64,000 nt of DNA from Candidatus Hydrogenedentota bacterium (lineage in GTDB: Bacteria; Hydrogenedentota; Hydrogenedentia; Hydrogenedentales; SLHB01): contig DAOLNV010000004.1 of the NCBI GenBank assembly GCA_035416745.1, positions 1 through 64,000 on the forward strand, in the 5' to 3' direction. The notes under the pieces were generated by a model, which saw nothing but the letters and a program-made list of their open reading frames with translations, was not told where the DNA came from and ran no database searches. Shown one piece after another: positions 9,403 through 20,300 of this stretch. Numbering within the stretch: the first letter of the stretch is position 1; each line of letters opens with the position of its first letter. Made by a program: the position numbers and the translations under genes.

Positions 9403-9431
9403 CTGACATTGATGGTGCAATTGGCTATTAT
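9403..9431 (+). promoter_or_regulatory. Probable promoter of the acyltransferase fusion gene
   Basis: CTGACA (9403-9408), a 17-bp spacer and TATTAT (9426-9431) lie in the gap after marR. The spacer contains ATGGTGCAAT, similar to ATGGTGTACAAT at the marR -10. This shared element is a possible MarR contact, offered only as a hint. Confidence 0.5.
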
Positions 9432-9475
9432 GGCAGTTCATTTGGGAGCGTAGCCTGACTGAAGGAGAAGCGGTG

Positions 9476-12400
9476 ATGGCTATTGCAGCGCCGGCACATC
9501 CGGTTGCGGAAGAGCGATACGACGCCAAGGGATTCTGGGCGTTGATCGCGGTGATGTTCCAGGGAGCGTTCAACGACAATGCGTATAAATTCGTACTGAT
9601 CTACTACCTTTGCGACAGGTATGCGGACCCAGCGGCGGGCAGACCGGCGACTTGGGTCACGACGGTCCTGACGGCCATGGGACTGCTCATGTTCGCGCTT
9701 CCATACCTCATGTTTCCGGGATTGGCCGGCGCCTTGGCCGACCGGTTCAGCAAACGCACCGTGACCATCGCCACAAAGTGGTGGGAAGTAGGCGTGATGG
9801 TGGTCGGTCTAATCGCTTTCTGGACCGACAGCGTAGCGTTCATGGCGGTCATGTTCTACATGATGAACATGCAGAGCGCATTCTTCAGCCCCGCAAAGTA
9901 TGGGATCCTGCCGGAGATGCTCCCCGAGAGCCGCCTTTCGTGGGGCAACGGCATTCTCCAGATGGGGACATTCGTCGCGATTATCCTGGGCGTCGGCATT
10001 GTCGGGCCATTGATGGACTTGGGGTTGGGGGTGTATTGGCTTTCAGTGTTTCTGATCGGGATGTCGACCCTGGGACTGTTGGCGTCTTACCATGTAACGC
10101 GTGTGCCCGTGGCCTGCCCTGCCCAACGCATCCCGCTCAATCCCTGGTCGGGTCTGGGCAAGTATTTCAAGTGTTTCTGGGCTGATCATGTGCTGTTTCT
10201 GACCATGGTCGGCGGCGGATTCTTCTGGTTTATCGGCGGCCTGATGCAGAGCAACGTCGTCGTCCTGGGCGAAAGCGTGCTGGGATGGTCCCACCAGTAC
10301 GCCGGTTACCTCCAGCTGTCGATCGCGCTTGGAATTGGCTTCGGCAGCGTGGCGGCAGGGTATTTCTCGCGCCGTAAGATTGAGTTTGGCCTGGTGCCGC
10401 TGGGCTTGACCGGCATGACGGTCTCGGCGGCGCTGCTGTACTTCCCCTGGACATCGTTCCCTGTGCTGACGGTACTGCTCTTCGCGCTCGGATGGTCCGG
10501 GGGCTTTTTCCAGGTTCCTCTGGCCGCGGGGTTGCAGCACCGCAGTCCGCGCGAGATGAAGGGCGGCATTATCGCGGCTTTCAACATCGTCACGTGCATC
10601 GGTATCTCGATTGCGGGACTGGTGCTGCTCATTCAGCCGATCTTCATGCCGTCCGGCAAGAATGTGAATCCCTACAACATCTTCATAGCGGGCGCGGCAA
10701 TGACGTTCTTGATGGGGCTGTATCTGTGTTTCCGCCTTCCCGCCTTCATCTTGCGCACGGCGCTATGGCTCATGGGCAACACGATTTACCGGGTGGACAC
10801 GCGCGGGCAGAAACAGATTCCGCTGAATGGGGGGGCGCTCATCGTGGCCAATCACACGTCGTTCGTGGACGCGCTGATTCTCACGGCCTCGATCGACCGG
10901 CCGGTGCGGTTCCTGATATCCCAGGAAATATACAAGGTGCCGTGGATTCGCCCGTTTGCGAAGATCATGCGGTCGATCCCGGTATCGCCGATGGCGCAAC
11001 CGAAGGATTTGATACGCTCGTTGCACGAAGCGGCCGCCGCGATCAACAACGGCGAACTCGTCTGCGTGTTTGCGGAGGGCCAAATCACCCGGACCGGCAA
11101 CCTGCTGCCGTTTCGGAAGGGGTTCGAGCGCATCATGAAGGGCATGAACGCGCCGATCATTCCCGCGCATCTGGATCGCTTGTGGGGGAGCATCTTCAGC
11201 TACTCAAAGGGCCGGTTCTTCTTGAAGCTCCCCAAGCATATTCCCTACCGCGTGATGGTAACCTACGGCGAGCACATGAGCGCCGAGAGCACGGCTGTCC
11301 AGGTGCGAGAACGAATTCAGCGGCTGGGCACCGAGGCATACCTCGACCGCAAGCTCCACGAGCCCCTGCTGCACCGGGGGTTTGTTCGTATGGCCCGGAA
11401 GCGGCCGCTTCATATGGCCATGGCGGACCATTCCATGGATACGCTGCCCTATTGGAAAGCGCTGGTGGCCGCGGTGACGCTCGCGCGCAAACTTCGCGAA
11501 CTGACCGGCGAGCAGCCCATGGTGGGCGTCTTGCTGCCTCCGACGGTAGGGGCGGCGCTGACGAATATTGCGCTCACGCTCATGGGGAAGACCGTCGTAA
11601 ACCTGAATTATACGGCTTCGGACGACGCGCTGGACAGCGCGGCCCGCCGCTGCAATCTCACGCATGTGATAACCGCCCACGCGTTTCTCAGCAAAGTGAG
11701 CTGCAAGGTGCCGGGCAAGGCGGTCTATCTCGAAGATGTCCGCAAGTCGATGAACGGGAAAGACCAGCTTGTTGCGATGATCATGGCAGCGCTGTTTCCG
11801 TTGCGGGCCTTGGAGCGGAGACTGGGCGGGGCGAGGCGCCGGTCGCCGGACGACCTTGCAACAGTGATTTTCAGCAGCGGCAGCGAAGGCGAGCCCAAGG
11901 GCGTGATGCTCACGCATTTCAATATCGTGAGCAACATCGAGGCGGCCCTGCAGGTCTTCCCCCATGAACGGGGCGACGGGATAATGGGCATGCTGCCGTT
12001 TTTCCACAGCTTTGGATACATGGCCACGCTGTGGTTGCCGCTCGCACAAGGGTTCCGGGTGGTGTTTCACCCCAATCCGCTCGAAGCGAAGGTAATCGGA
12101 CAGCAGATTTATAAACACAAGCTGGACTTCCTGGTTGCGGCGCCGACGTTTCTGCAGGCGTTCGTAAGGCGCTGCCTGCCGGAAGAACTGGGCTGTCTGC
12201 GATACGTCATTACCGGCGCGGAGAAACTTCCCGCGCGGGTGCGCGAGGCCTTCGAGAGCAAGTTCGGTATCACGCCGCTCGAAGGATACGGCACCACGGA
12301 ATGCGGGCCAGGAGTGTCTTTCAACGTGGTCGATTTCCGGGCCCCCGGGTTCTTTCAGGTGGGTACCAAGCACGGCACGGTCGGCCATCCCCTTCCGGGA

Positions 12401-12937
12401 GTCAGCGTCAAGATCATCGACCCGGATACGGGCGAAGAGCTGCCCCAGGGAGAGGCGGGGCTCCTTCATGTAAAGGGTCCGAACATCATGACGGGTTACA
12501 TCGGGATGCCCGAAAAGACCGCCGAAGTCCTGCATGACGGCTGGTACAACACGGGTGATGTGGCGTTTCTCGATGAAGATGGTTTTATCACTATTACGGA
12601 CCGCCTCGCGCGTTTCAGCAAGATCGCCGGCGAGATGGTGCCGCACACCAAGGTCGAAGACGAACTGCACCGGCTCCTTGGGCTGAGCGAACAGGCCATG
12701 GCCGTGACCGGCGTGCCGGATTCCGGTAAGGGCGAGCGCCTTGTGGTGCTGCATACGTTGAGCAACGGCGACGTCGAGCGGCTCGTCGCCAAGATGGACC
12801 AGTCCACCCTCCCGAAACTCTGGCTCCCGAAATACAACTCGTTCTACTACATTCCCGAGATACCGATACTCGGCACGGGGAAGATGGACATCAAGCGAGT
12901 CAAGAAGCTCGCGAGGGAGCTGGACGTCGGCGGTTGA
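9476..12937 (+). CDS. aas: LplT-PlsC-acyl-ACP synthetase triple fusion (lysophospholipid transport and reacylation)
   Basis: This 1153-residue protein fuses three activities that E. coli splits between LplT and Aas. Residues about 15-430 are an MFS transporter of the LplT type (FQGAFNDNAYKFVLIYYL, about 12 membrane segments). Residues about 435-630 are a PlsC acyltransferase with the HX4D motif in NHTSFVD near residue 458 and the FAEGQITRTG motif. Residues about 660-1153 are an AMP-binding acyl-ACP synthetase: IFSSGSEGEPKGV near residue 797, EGYGTTECGPG near 934, then the DRL.RFSKIAGEMV hinge. Together they flip lysophospholipids inward and reacylate them at the inner membrane. GTG lies 3 nt before the chosen ATG; AAGGAG spacing favours the ATG. 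Confidence 0.94.
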   Translation: MAIAAPAHPVAEERYDAKGFWALIAVMFQGAFNDNAYKFVLIYYLCDRYADPAAGRPATWVTTVLTAMGLLMFALPYLMFPGLAGALADRFSKRTVTIATKWWEVGVMVVGLIAFWTDSVAFMAVMFYMMNMQSAFFSPAKYGILPEMLPESRLSWGNGILQMGTFVAIILGVGIVGPLMDLGLGVYWLSVFLIGMSTLGLLASYHVTRVPVACPAQRIPLNPWSGLGKYFKCFWADHVLFLTMVGGGFFWFIGGLMQSNVVVLGESVLGWSHQYAGYLQLSIALGIGFGSVAAGYFSRRKIEFGLVPLGLTGMTVSAALLYFPWTSFPVLTVLLFALGWSGGFFQVPLAAGLQHRSPREMKGGIIAAFNIVTCIGISIAGLVLLIQPIFMPSGKNVNPYNIFIAGAAMTFLMGLYLCFRLPAFILRTALWLMGNTIYRVDTRGQKQIPLNGGALIVANHTSFVDALILTASIDRPVRFLISQEIYKVPWIRPFAKIMRSIPVSPMAQPKDLIRSLHEAAAAINNGELVCVFAEGQITRTGNLLPFRKGFERIMKGMNAPIIPAHLDRLWGSIFSYSKGRFFLKLPKHIPYRVMVTYGEHMSAESTAVQVRERIQRLGTEAYLDRKLHEPLLHRGFVRMARKRPLHMAMADHSMDTLPYWKALVAAVTLARKLRELTGEQPMVGVLLPPTVGAALTNIALTLMGKTVVNLNYTASDDALDSAARRCNLTHVITAHAFLSKVSCKVPGKAVYLEDVRKSMNGKDQLVAMIMAALFPLRALERRLGGARRRSPDDLATVIFSSGSEGEPKGVMLTHFNIVSNIEAALQVFPHERGDGIMGMLPFFHSFGYMATLWLPLAQGFRVVFHPNPLEAKVIGQQIYKHKLDFLVAAPTFLQAFVRRCLPEELGCLRYVITGAEKLPARVREAFESKFGITPLEGYGTTECGPGVSFNVVDFRAPGFFQVGTKHGTVGHPLPGVSVKIIDPDTGEELPQGEAGLLHVKGPNIMTGYIGMPEKTAEVLHDGWYNTGDVAFLDEDGFITITDRLARFSKIAGEMVPHTKVEDELHRLLGLSEQAMAVTGVPDSGKGERLVVLHTLSNGDVERLVAKMDQSTLPKLWLPKYNSFYYIPEIPILGTGKMDIKRVKKLARELDVGG

Positions 12938-12971
12938 GACCGTGCCGGGGGGGTCTCCCAAAGAGCCGCGT

Positions 12972-13901
12972 ATGCGACGGAAATGGGGCCGTATGGCAGG
13001 CATTGTTTTCGGAGCAGGGGCCATCCTGCTGATTTACAACGGCGTAGCGTTCAACCTGGCGCTTCACGGCGAGGACGGTAAGCCGCGCCACCCGGAGACA
13101 GGCATCCTTATCGGCGCGGAACCCCGCGAGCTCGGACCAGAAAACAGCCCGTGCGCCGCGCTGTTTATTCACGGATTCGGCGGCGCGGGCGCCGATTTCG
13201 CCGAGCTCCCCGAACGCCTGGCCGACTCGGGATGGCGCGTACGGGTCATGCTGCTGCCCGGTCATGGCGCCCACCCGCGCGAAATGGCCAGGCAGACGCC
13301 CGATTCCCTGGTCGGCGCAGTCCGTGCGGAGATAACGGCCCTGCGTAAGCGCCACGAAAAGGTGATTCTCATCAGCCATTCAATGGGGGGCGCACTGAGC
13401 ACGATTGCCGCCTCGCAAATGCCCGTGGACGGATTGGTCCTTGGCGCGCCATACTACGGCGTGACGTATAAGTGGTACTACGTACTGCCGCCCGAGGTCT
13501 GGGGACAAATCACCGCGCCCTTCGTTCGCTGGGTGTACAAGGGCAGGCTGTTCATGCAGGTCAACCGCGAAGAAGCCAAGGAACACATCCTCTGCTACGC
13601 CTGGCTCCCGTCATCGGCTATCCGCACCCTGACGAAACTGGGCAAACGGGCGCGCGCGCCGGAAACGCTGAAAAACGTGACGTGCCCCGTCTTGCTCCTC
13701 CATGGCCGGGACGATGTCGCATCGTCTCCCAAAGCCGCCGGGAAAGCCCTCGAGGCCATGGCATCCCAAGACAAACGCCTCGTCTGGCTGGAACGCTCCA
13801 ACCACCACATATACTGGGACTACGATCAGGACCGGGTCTTCGACGAAACCCTCGCCTTCACCGCAAAGATTTGCGGCGCCGCCGCGGCGCAAAACACGTG
13901 A
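12972..13901 (+). CDS. Membrane-anchored alpha/beta hydrolase (carboxylesterase / monoacylglycerol lipase-like)
   Basis: This protein of about 309 residues has an N-terminal basic patch (MRRKWGR) followed by one hydrophobic anchor, then a serine hydrolase domain. The oxyanion HGFGG motif, the nucleophile elbow SHSMGG, the acid in LLLHGRDDVASS and the His in SNHHIYWD complete the catalytic triad. The pattern resembles esterase/monoglyceride-lipase enzymes. It begins just after the acyltransferase fusion (a GTG start at 12942 would leave a 4-nt gap), so it is probably translated from the same transcript and may act on lipids. The start is uncertain between 12942 (GTG), 12972 and 12993; I prefer the ATG at 12972. 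Confidence 0.85.
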   Translation: MRRKWGRMAGIVFGAGAILLIYNGVAFNLALHGEDGKPRHPETGILIGAEPRELGPENSPCAALFIHGFGGAGADFAELPERLADSGWRVRVMLLPGHGAHPREMARQTPDSLVGAVRAEITALRKRHEKVILISHSMGGALSTIAASQMPVDGLVLGAPYYGVTYKWYYVLPPEVWGQITAPFVRWVYKGRLFMQVNREEAKEHILCYAWLPSSAIRTLTKLGKRARAPETLKNVTCPVLLLHGRDDVASSPKAAGKALEAMASQDKRLVWLERSNHHIYWDYDQDRVFDETLAFTAKICGAAAAQNT

Positions 13902-14163
13902 CCCAATCGCAGCTGCGCGGCCCGACAGCGCCGGGCGCCAACCACGAACCGAATACTCGCGGCGCCACCGCGGGCATCCCGCCCCTCAGGTGTTTCCCGT
14001 TTCCGCTCAGTACGGCCCCGGCGATTTGGAGCCTCGCCGCTCCATGGCAAAGCCCGCGGCAGTCTGTTAAGATGAATCGTAATACGCCAAACAGGCCTGA
14101 GGGAGCGATATACCTGCGGCGCCGGTACGCCGGCATGCCAAAGAGGAAGGGAAGGCACGTCCT

Positions 14164-15180
14164 ATGGGCAAGTTCATTCATTCACGCGTTGCGATAGTGG
14201 CGATAGTGTTTTGCCTCTGCGCCGGTTTTGCCGCGCAGGCGGCCGTGTCCCTCGAGGAGTGTTACCCGGCACAAGCCGACCCCTTTGTGGGCAACTGGAA
14301 AGGCCGCTGGTCTGCCGGAGAGGAGGTTGACCCGGACATCGCGGCGCAGGTTTTCGCCCTCGGCGGCGATAAGTACCAGGTCCGCCTCGTATCCAAACTG
14401 TTCATGCGGTGTCCGCCGATCGCCGTATTCGAGGCGGCGCGCTCCGGCGACAAGATCGCCTTCGACAACGCGAGCATCCAGGGAGAAATCACCCCGGATA
14501 GTTTTACTGGCTCACGGGGGCGCGGCAAGGTCACCTTCGAAATGAAAAAGGTACTGCATCAGCCTCCCACGCTCGGCATGGCCCCTCCGGAAAACGCTGT
14601 CGTTTTGTTCGACGGCACGAATCTCGAACAATGGCAGGAGCCCAAGGGCTGGGAACTGCTCGAGGGCGGGGTCATGATGGTCACTCCCAAGGGCGAGACG
14701 CTGACCTCGAAGCAGACGTTCAAAAGTGTGCAGCTTCACGTTGAGTTCCGCCTGCCCTCGATGCCGGAAGCCCGCGGGCAAGGCCGCGGCAACAGCGGGG
14801 TGTTTGTGCAGGGTGTGTATGAGGTCCAGGTGCTCGACAGCTTCGGTCTTGAAGGGTATTACGACGAGTGCGGCGCGCTCTACAAAGTGTCCGCGCCGCG
14901 GGTGAATGCCTGCCTGCCCCCTCTCGAGTGGCAGACCTACGACATCACGTATATTGCCCCCAAATACAAGGAGAACGGCGAATTGGCCGCTTACCCGCGC
15001 ATGACCGTCCTCCACAATGGCTTCCTTATCCAGGACGAGCAGGAAATGCCCCAGATAACAGCTTGGAAAGAAGTCGAACGCCTCGCGCCGCCGCCGCGTG
15101 ACGCCGGGCCCATCATGATTCAGGCCCACGGCAACTACGTCCAGTTCCGCAACGTGTTTCTGGTCGTGTTGCCCGAATAG
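14164..15180 (+). CDS. Secreted DUF1080 (3-keto-disaccharide hydrolase-like) protein
   Basis: This 338-residue protein has a signal peptide (VAIVAIVFCLCAGFAAQA). An N-terminal small domain (about residues 35-135, FVGNWKGRW...KGKVTFEMKKV) is followed by a DUF1080 concanavalin-like domain (about residues 138-338). The latter shows the family phrases VVLFDGTNLEQW, GWELLEGG, SVQLHVEFRLP, NSGVFVQGVYEVQVLDSFG, CGALYK and VQFRNVFLV. DUF1080 proteins are abundant in Planctomycetes-like bacteria and some cleave 3-keto-disaccharides made by Gfo/Idh/MocA-type dehydrogenases. Two such dehydrogenases lie in this window. It is followed by two sugar-metabolism genes on the same strand. Confidence 0.9.
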   Translation: MGKFIHSRVAIVAIVFCLCAGFAAQAAVSLEECYPAQADPFVGNWKGRWSAGEEVDPDIAAQVFALGGDKYQVRLVSKLFMRCPPIAVFEAARSGDKIAFDNASIQGEITPDSFTGSRGRGKVTFEMKKVLHQPPTLGMAPPENAVVLFDGTNLEQWQEPKGWELLEGGVMMVTPKGETLTSKQTFKSVQLHVEFRLPSMPEARGQGRGNSGVFVQGVYEVQVLDSFGLEGYYDECGALYKVSAPRVNACLPPLEWQTYDITYIAPKYKENGELAAYPRMTVLHNGFLIQDEQEMPQITAWKEVERLAPPPRDAGPIMIQAHGNYVQFRNVFLVVLPE

Positions 15181-15221
15181 GTCCCGCCGGAGCGGGGGCG
15201 AGACGGGAGTACATCGCACCG

Positions 15222-16094
15222 ATGTTTAAGCTGGCCGCATTCACCGACGAGATCAGCCAGGATTTAGCGCATGCCTGTAGAGTAGTGCGTCAATTTGGCG
15301 GCACGGGCGTCGAAATCCGGAGCGTATGGAATATCCCGGTTCAGAAACTGACCGATGCCCAGGTGGCCGAGCTCAAGCAGGTCGTCGCCGCGCACGGCCT
15401 CGAGGTCTGCAGCATCGCGTCGCCCTTCGGCAAGTGCACGCTCGAAAACCCTGGCGAAGTCGCGCAGCACTTCGATATCTTGCGCCGGTGCGCGGACATT
15501 GCTAATGCCCTGGAGTGCGCACTGGTTCGCGGATTCGCCTTCTGGGACCGTGACCAGATCCCCCAGAAACCGTGGGATGCCATGGTGAAAGCGTACGAGC
15601 CCGTGCCGGCGGTCCTGGAAGAAAAGGGCGTGGTCCTCGGGCTGGAAAACGAAGCAGCCTGTTACGTGGGCACGGCCGCCCACACGCGCACGTTTCTCGA
15701 CCGCCTCGGCTGCAGCCGGATCAAAGCCATATGGGATCCCGCCAACCACGTGCAAGACCCGCAATCAGAAGGCGTGCCAAGCTACCCGGATGGATATGCG
15801 CTCGTTCGCAAGGACATGGTCCACGTGCATGTCAAGGATGCTATCATCGAAACGGATGGGAGCCGTCCCAACGTGTTTCTGGGCGAAGGGCTCTGCCAAT
15901 GGCCGGAACAACTGAACGCGTTCAGGAAAGACGGCTACGACGGCTATATTTCCCTCGAAACTCACGTCGATCCCGACCGGTTTCCCCTGCATCTCGCGGG
16001 GCGCTACGGAAGTTACCTGTACGGCGGCGATCGCGGGGCCGCCAGCACCGTTTGCCTGGCATGGCTGCGCGACACAATAGGCATGATGGCCTGA
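15222..16094 (+). CDS. Sugar phosphate isomerase/epimerase, TIM barrel (AP endonuclease 2 family)
   Basis: This 290-residue TIM barrel belongs to the xylose-isomerase-like/AP-endonuclease-2 family that interconverts keto and aldo sugars or their acids. Conserved metal-binding positions are visible: LGLENEAAC (Glu), IKAIWDPANHV (Asp and His), VHVHVKDA (His), and the final Glu in GYISLETHVDP. It sits 41 nt after the DUF1080 gene and 10 nt before the AGE-family epimerase, so the three genes likely form a catabolic operon. The specific sugar cannot be told. Confidence 0.9.
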   Translation: MFKLAAFTDEISQDLAHACRVVRQFGGTGVEIRSVWNIPVQKLTDAQVAELKQVVAAHGLEVCSIASPFGKCTLENPGEVAQHFDILRRCADIANALECALVRGFAFWDRDQIPQKPWDAMVKAYEPVPAVLEEKGVVLGLENEAACYVGTAAHTRTFLDRLGCSRIKAIWDPANHVQDPQSEGVPSYPDGYALVRKDMVHVHVKDAIIETDGSRPNVFLGEGLCQWPEQLNAFRKDGYDGYISLETHVDPDRFPLHLAGRYGSYLYGGDRGAASTVCLAWLRDTIGMMA

Positions 16095-16104
16095 ATGAGG
16101 TCCT

Positions 16105-17295
16105 ATGGACGCGGAAAAACTCGAACAGTTATCGGCGTTCTACAAGCGCCACCTGCTGGAAAACGTGTTGCCATGGTGGGAGACCCGCTTCGTCGACAAA
16201 GAACACGGCGGATTCCTGGTCTATCGTGATGCCGATGGCGCCCTGCTCAGCACCGACAAGCCCATCTGGGTCATGGGCCGCATCACGTGGATGTGGAGCC
16301 GTCTCTACAACACCGTCCAGAAAAAACCCGAATGGCTCGACATCGGCGCCCACGGGGTGGATTTCCTCCTCGAGCATGCCTTTGATACCGACGGGCGCAT
16401 GTTTTTCAGCGTCACCAAAGAGGGCCTGCCCCTGCGCAAACGGCGTTACCTCTATTCCGAGACCTTTGGCGCGATCGCGTTGGCGGAATACGCAAGGGCT
16501 GTTCAATCGGAGGACATGCTCAAACGCGCCCGCGAGCTGTACCGCCTCATCCTGATGTACCACCGCACCCCGGGCCTCCTGCCTCCCAAAGTCATCCCGT
16601 CGACCCGGCAGATGCGGGGCCACGGCATGAACATGATCCTCATTGTCACCTCGCAAATCATGCGCGAGGCCGACCCGCAGTGCCGTGAGCTATACGACGA
16701 CACCATCTCCCGCTGCATCGACGAGATCTTCACCTTTCTCGTCAAGCCGGAGAAAAAATGCCTCTTGGAGGCCGTACTGGCCGATGGAAAAATCCTGGAT
16801 ACGCCCGAAGGGCGCACGGTCCTTCCCGGACACGCCATCGAGACCGCGTGGTTCATCATGGAAGAGGCCGCCGAGCGCGAGGACCCCGCCCTCATGTCGG
16901 AAGCCATCCGTATCCTCCAGTGGTCGCTCGAAAAGGGCTGGGACCCGGAATACGGCGGCATCCTTTATTACGTGGATTGCGACGGTAAACCCGCGGAACC
17001 GTACGAGCATGAACTCAAGTTATGGTGGGTACACAACGAGGCGCTTTACGCCACCCTCCTCGCCTATTACCTCACCGGCGAAGACGAATGGCTCGAATGG
17101 TTCAAGAAGGTCCATGACTGGAGCTTTACCCACTTCCCCGACACGCGGCACGGCGAATGGTTCGGCTATCTCCGCCGCGACGGGACCGTCTCGAGCCGCG
17201 TCAAGGGCAACATGTGGAAGGGTCCGTTTCACCTGCCCCGGGCCCTCCTCAACTGCTGGCAGCTCCTCGAGCGCATGAAGGGAAAACACGCATAG
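16105..17295 (+). CDS. N-acylglucosamine 2-epimerase (AGE) family protein
   Basis: This 396-residue protein has the length and alpha6/alpha6-barrel character of the AGE/cellobiose-2-epimerase family. It contains YKRHLLENVLPWWETRFVDKEHGGFL near the N-terminus, the WVMGRITWMWSRLYN helix, RGHGMNMILI, the catalytic-region phrases LPGHAIETAWFIMEEA (with a conserved His) and WWVHNEALYATLLAYYLTG, and the C-terminal KGNMWKGPFHLPRAL. Such enzymes epimerise N-acetylglucosamine, cellobiose or mannose-type sugars. It ends only 19 nt from the stop of the convergent LamG gene. Substrate is not assignable. Confidence 0.92.
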   Translation: MDAEKLEQLSAFYKRHLLENVLPWWETRFVDKEHGGFLVYRDADGALLSTDKPIWVMGRITWMWSRLYNTVQKKPEWLDIGAHGVDFLLEHAFDTDGRMFFSVTKEGLPLRKRRYLYSETFGAIALAEYARAVQSEDMLKRARELYRLILMYHRTPGLLPPKVIPSTRQMRGHGMNMILIVTSQIMREADPQCRELYDDTISRCIDEIFTFLVKPEKKCLLEAVLADGKILDTPEGRTVLPGHAIETAWFIMEEAAEREDPALMSEAIRILQWSLEKGWDPEYGGILYYVDCDGKPAEPYEHELKLWWVHNEALYATLLAYYLTGEDEWLEWFKKVHDWSFTHFPDTRHGEWFGYLRRDGTVSSRVKGNMWKGPFHLPRALLNCWQLLERMKGKHA

Positions 17296-17314
17296 GCAGT
17301 CCCCGGCCGCTGCG

Positions 17315-20300
17315 CTACCCCATGGGTGTGATTTCGAGTTCCCTGGTTCGGGCGGCGCAGTTAATTGTGAAGACCCCGCCCGCCTGGGCAAGCGCTTCCT
17401 GCGTCTCATCCCCCTGTTTGATCAGATACCGTTTCCCCTCGGCAACGGGGAACGCGCCATCGCGGACGGTGAGCCGGATTTCGCCCTGCGCACGCAGGCC
17501 GAGCAAAACGGCTCCCCCATCGTACCGGCGTATAAGCACATTGACGGGCGCTTCGGATTCGATGGACATCGGCACGCGCTCGACGATCGCCAGCTCGTTG
17601 AACCCCGGCTCGACGCGCGTGCTCACCTTGCCGCCGCGTACGGTCGAGTACCAGCCGTGTTCCACCTCGATGCCGCGGCCGTCGTAGCGGTATACCCGGT
17701 GCAAATCCGATTCGCTGGGCCAGCCATACACGCCCTCCAGGGTGGTGATGATGCGCTCCTCCCCCTTCACCCAGCCTTCGTGCAATTCCATCGGCGTGAT
17801 GGGGTACATGTGGACCGTTGCAAGCGGATGGGGCGCCTCTTTGTCGCCGTAATAAAAATAGAGCCCGCCGTAATGAAGTTTCGAACGGATGTCGTCGTAG
17901 ATATCTCGCGCCGACCCGTTCTGCAGGCGGATGTGATTGCCCAGGGCCGTGGGACCCGGAACCAGATGCAGCCGGACCAACTGGGCGTCGCCGGAGGCCG
18001 ACTCGATGCAGTACAACACGTTCTCGTTGTGCACGGTGCGCGTGCCGGGGTAGCTGTTGCAGATGACCACGCCGCCCGCCGCCTCAACCTTGCGCGCCAC
18101 CCGAACCAAGACCTCCTGCGCGAGCAGATTCACCGACGCGTACTGCCGCGTGATGGTCTTGGTCTCGGGCTCGATCTCCGCCGTGTGCCCATCCCAGGTG
18201 TTATAGGTGAACCGGCCGCCGTAGCCGTGGGTGAACCCATCGGCGAACATGCTCGTGCAGCCGATCTTATCGAGCATGATGTCTATCGCATCGAGCATGG
18301 CCTTGCCGTACGTGTTCTCCATCGTGGGGTAGAAGATGTACCAGCGGTAACCCGCGTCGACGTTCTCTTTGCTGAAGTAATGCGAGTAGTAGTCGGGATT
18401 ATCGCCGCCGTACATGGTCTGGCTGCCGTTGGCGTCCACCACGCGCGAATCGGGAAAAAGTTCCTCCGGTTTGTTGGTGGTATACAGGCTGTGGGCGATA
18501 TGGAACATGGTCTGGATGCCCGGAAACCGCTCGCGGATCTCCGCGAATTGCTTCTTCAGCAAAGCCATCTCCTGGGGATACTCGACGAACTCAAACCCTT
18601 CGAGAGAAAGGCCCGGATTGTCCGGCGGATACCCCAGACAACCCACGCTGACGTACGCAAGGCCGCGCCGCTCCACGTACTCGCGCGTGGGAGGCTCGCG
18701 CCGGTCGATAAACGCGAAACTGCCTTCGATCCGCCGGTTGACACCCAGATCCCGGCGCACGTCGTTGATGAAATCGTAGTAGTCGCCGGTCGCATTAACG
18801 TATACCGCCCACTCCACCGTGTACGAGGCGTTCGCATCGAGCGCGAACGCGTGATCGCGGATGCCTGCCATTTCGTCTTCGAAAAACGTGGCGTAGTGTT
18901 CCAGATACACGTCATCGAGGGCTACCATCCCGATGCCCTGGCCATCCACGGACACGAAAATGGAGGGATTGGGCACGGGCGAGCACGAGACGGCCGCGTG
19001 GCCGCCAAGCTCGATGTGGTTGCTCACCATGATGCCGATAGGCGCGCCGGTGAGGTTGGTGATGGTGTCCTTGATCCACACCCGATTCCCATTGGGCTCT
19101 ATCGCGCGCTCGACGCGGTAGAATGCGCCCTCCGCGCGGGCGGCCAGCCCTCCACCTTGATCTACGGCAACGCTCCACGCGGGTTCAGGATTCGGCGCGC
19201 TGTCCTCTCCCGCCGAGAACGCGTTGAAGCCGCCGTGGGGATACGAATACGTGGAGGCCACCCTATACGAATAACCCCCGGCCTCGACTGAGAAGCCTCC
19301 GCGCTCGTGCATCGTCACCCCGCATTCAAGCGGCGCCGGAGGCGCCTCAAGCGTACGGCTCGTTTCCTGGCCCGGCTCCGGGATCTCGAATGCGCCAGGG
19401 AACGGAACGGCCACAGCCTTCTCCGCACGCAATTTACCTTTTTCCTCTACACGCGCAACGAGGGTATAGCTGCCCCGTTCAGCGGCTTCGAACACCACGT
19501 CGCGCTGAACGAGATTGTCCTGGGTCAGCACGAATTCCTGGCCTTCGACAGGCCCGGCATCGCCCTCACGCTTCAGGGCAAGGGTGGCGCGCAACTCTTT
19601 CGGACGCGGGAACAGCCGGCTGCAATCGAGGTCCGCGTAGATACGTTCTTCGCTGAAGTAGGGATAAGCGGTCACCGCGATCTCGTTGGACGCGCTGGGC
19701 CCGCCGTATTGCGCGGCTTCGGCGTTGTAGTGATCGAGCACTTCGCCGGCTGCCAAGGCGCGGCTGTATACCCGAACGTCGTCCACGAGACCCGGAAAAC
19801 CCGCGGTGGGCGCATCAGAGCCGGTGTTCGCGCGGATGCGGCCGATCTGGAACGTGGTGTCCGGCGGGATCGCATCGAACTCCGACTTGGCCGTGTCGGC
19901 AAGAGCCCCGTTGACGTAGAGACTAAGGGCCGCACCGTCGAAAGTGCCCACGAGGTGGAACCAGGCTCCTGTGGCGACCGGCGCGTGGCACTTGTTCCCG
20001 CCGCTTCCCACGTACCAGTAACACGACCCGTCTTTGTACCATGTCAGGCCGTAGCTGCCAAAAGACTTGCCTAGAATTCCCGGTTCGGCATCCGGGATGC
20101 GTTCGGGATGCACCCACGCTTCGAGGGTGACCGGCCCCGTGATGTTCAAGGCTTCGGGCGAGCCCATGTCCACGTACTGGTCGCCTCCGCTGAATCGCAA
20201 GGCATGTCCGTCGCCCTGAGGCACCCACCTCGCGCCGCGCAATTGCCCGTGGTTGGCGTTCCCCGACGAATCCAGCACCAGCAGCCCTGCCGCGTCGTCG

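Noticed and set aside
11204..13024. 606-codon open frame on the minus strand opposite the acyltransferase fusion
   Set aside because: His/Arg-rich shadow of a strongly recognisable gene in a GC-rich genome; no ribosome site or domain.
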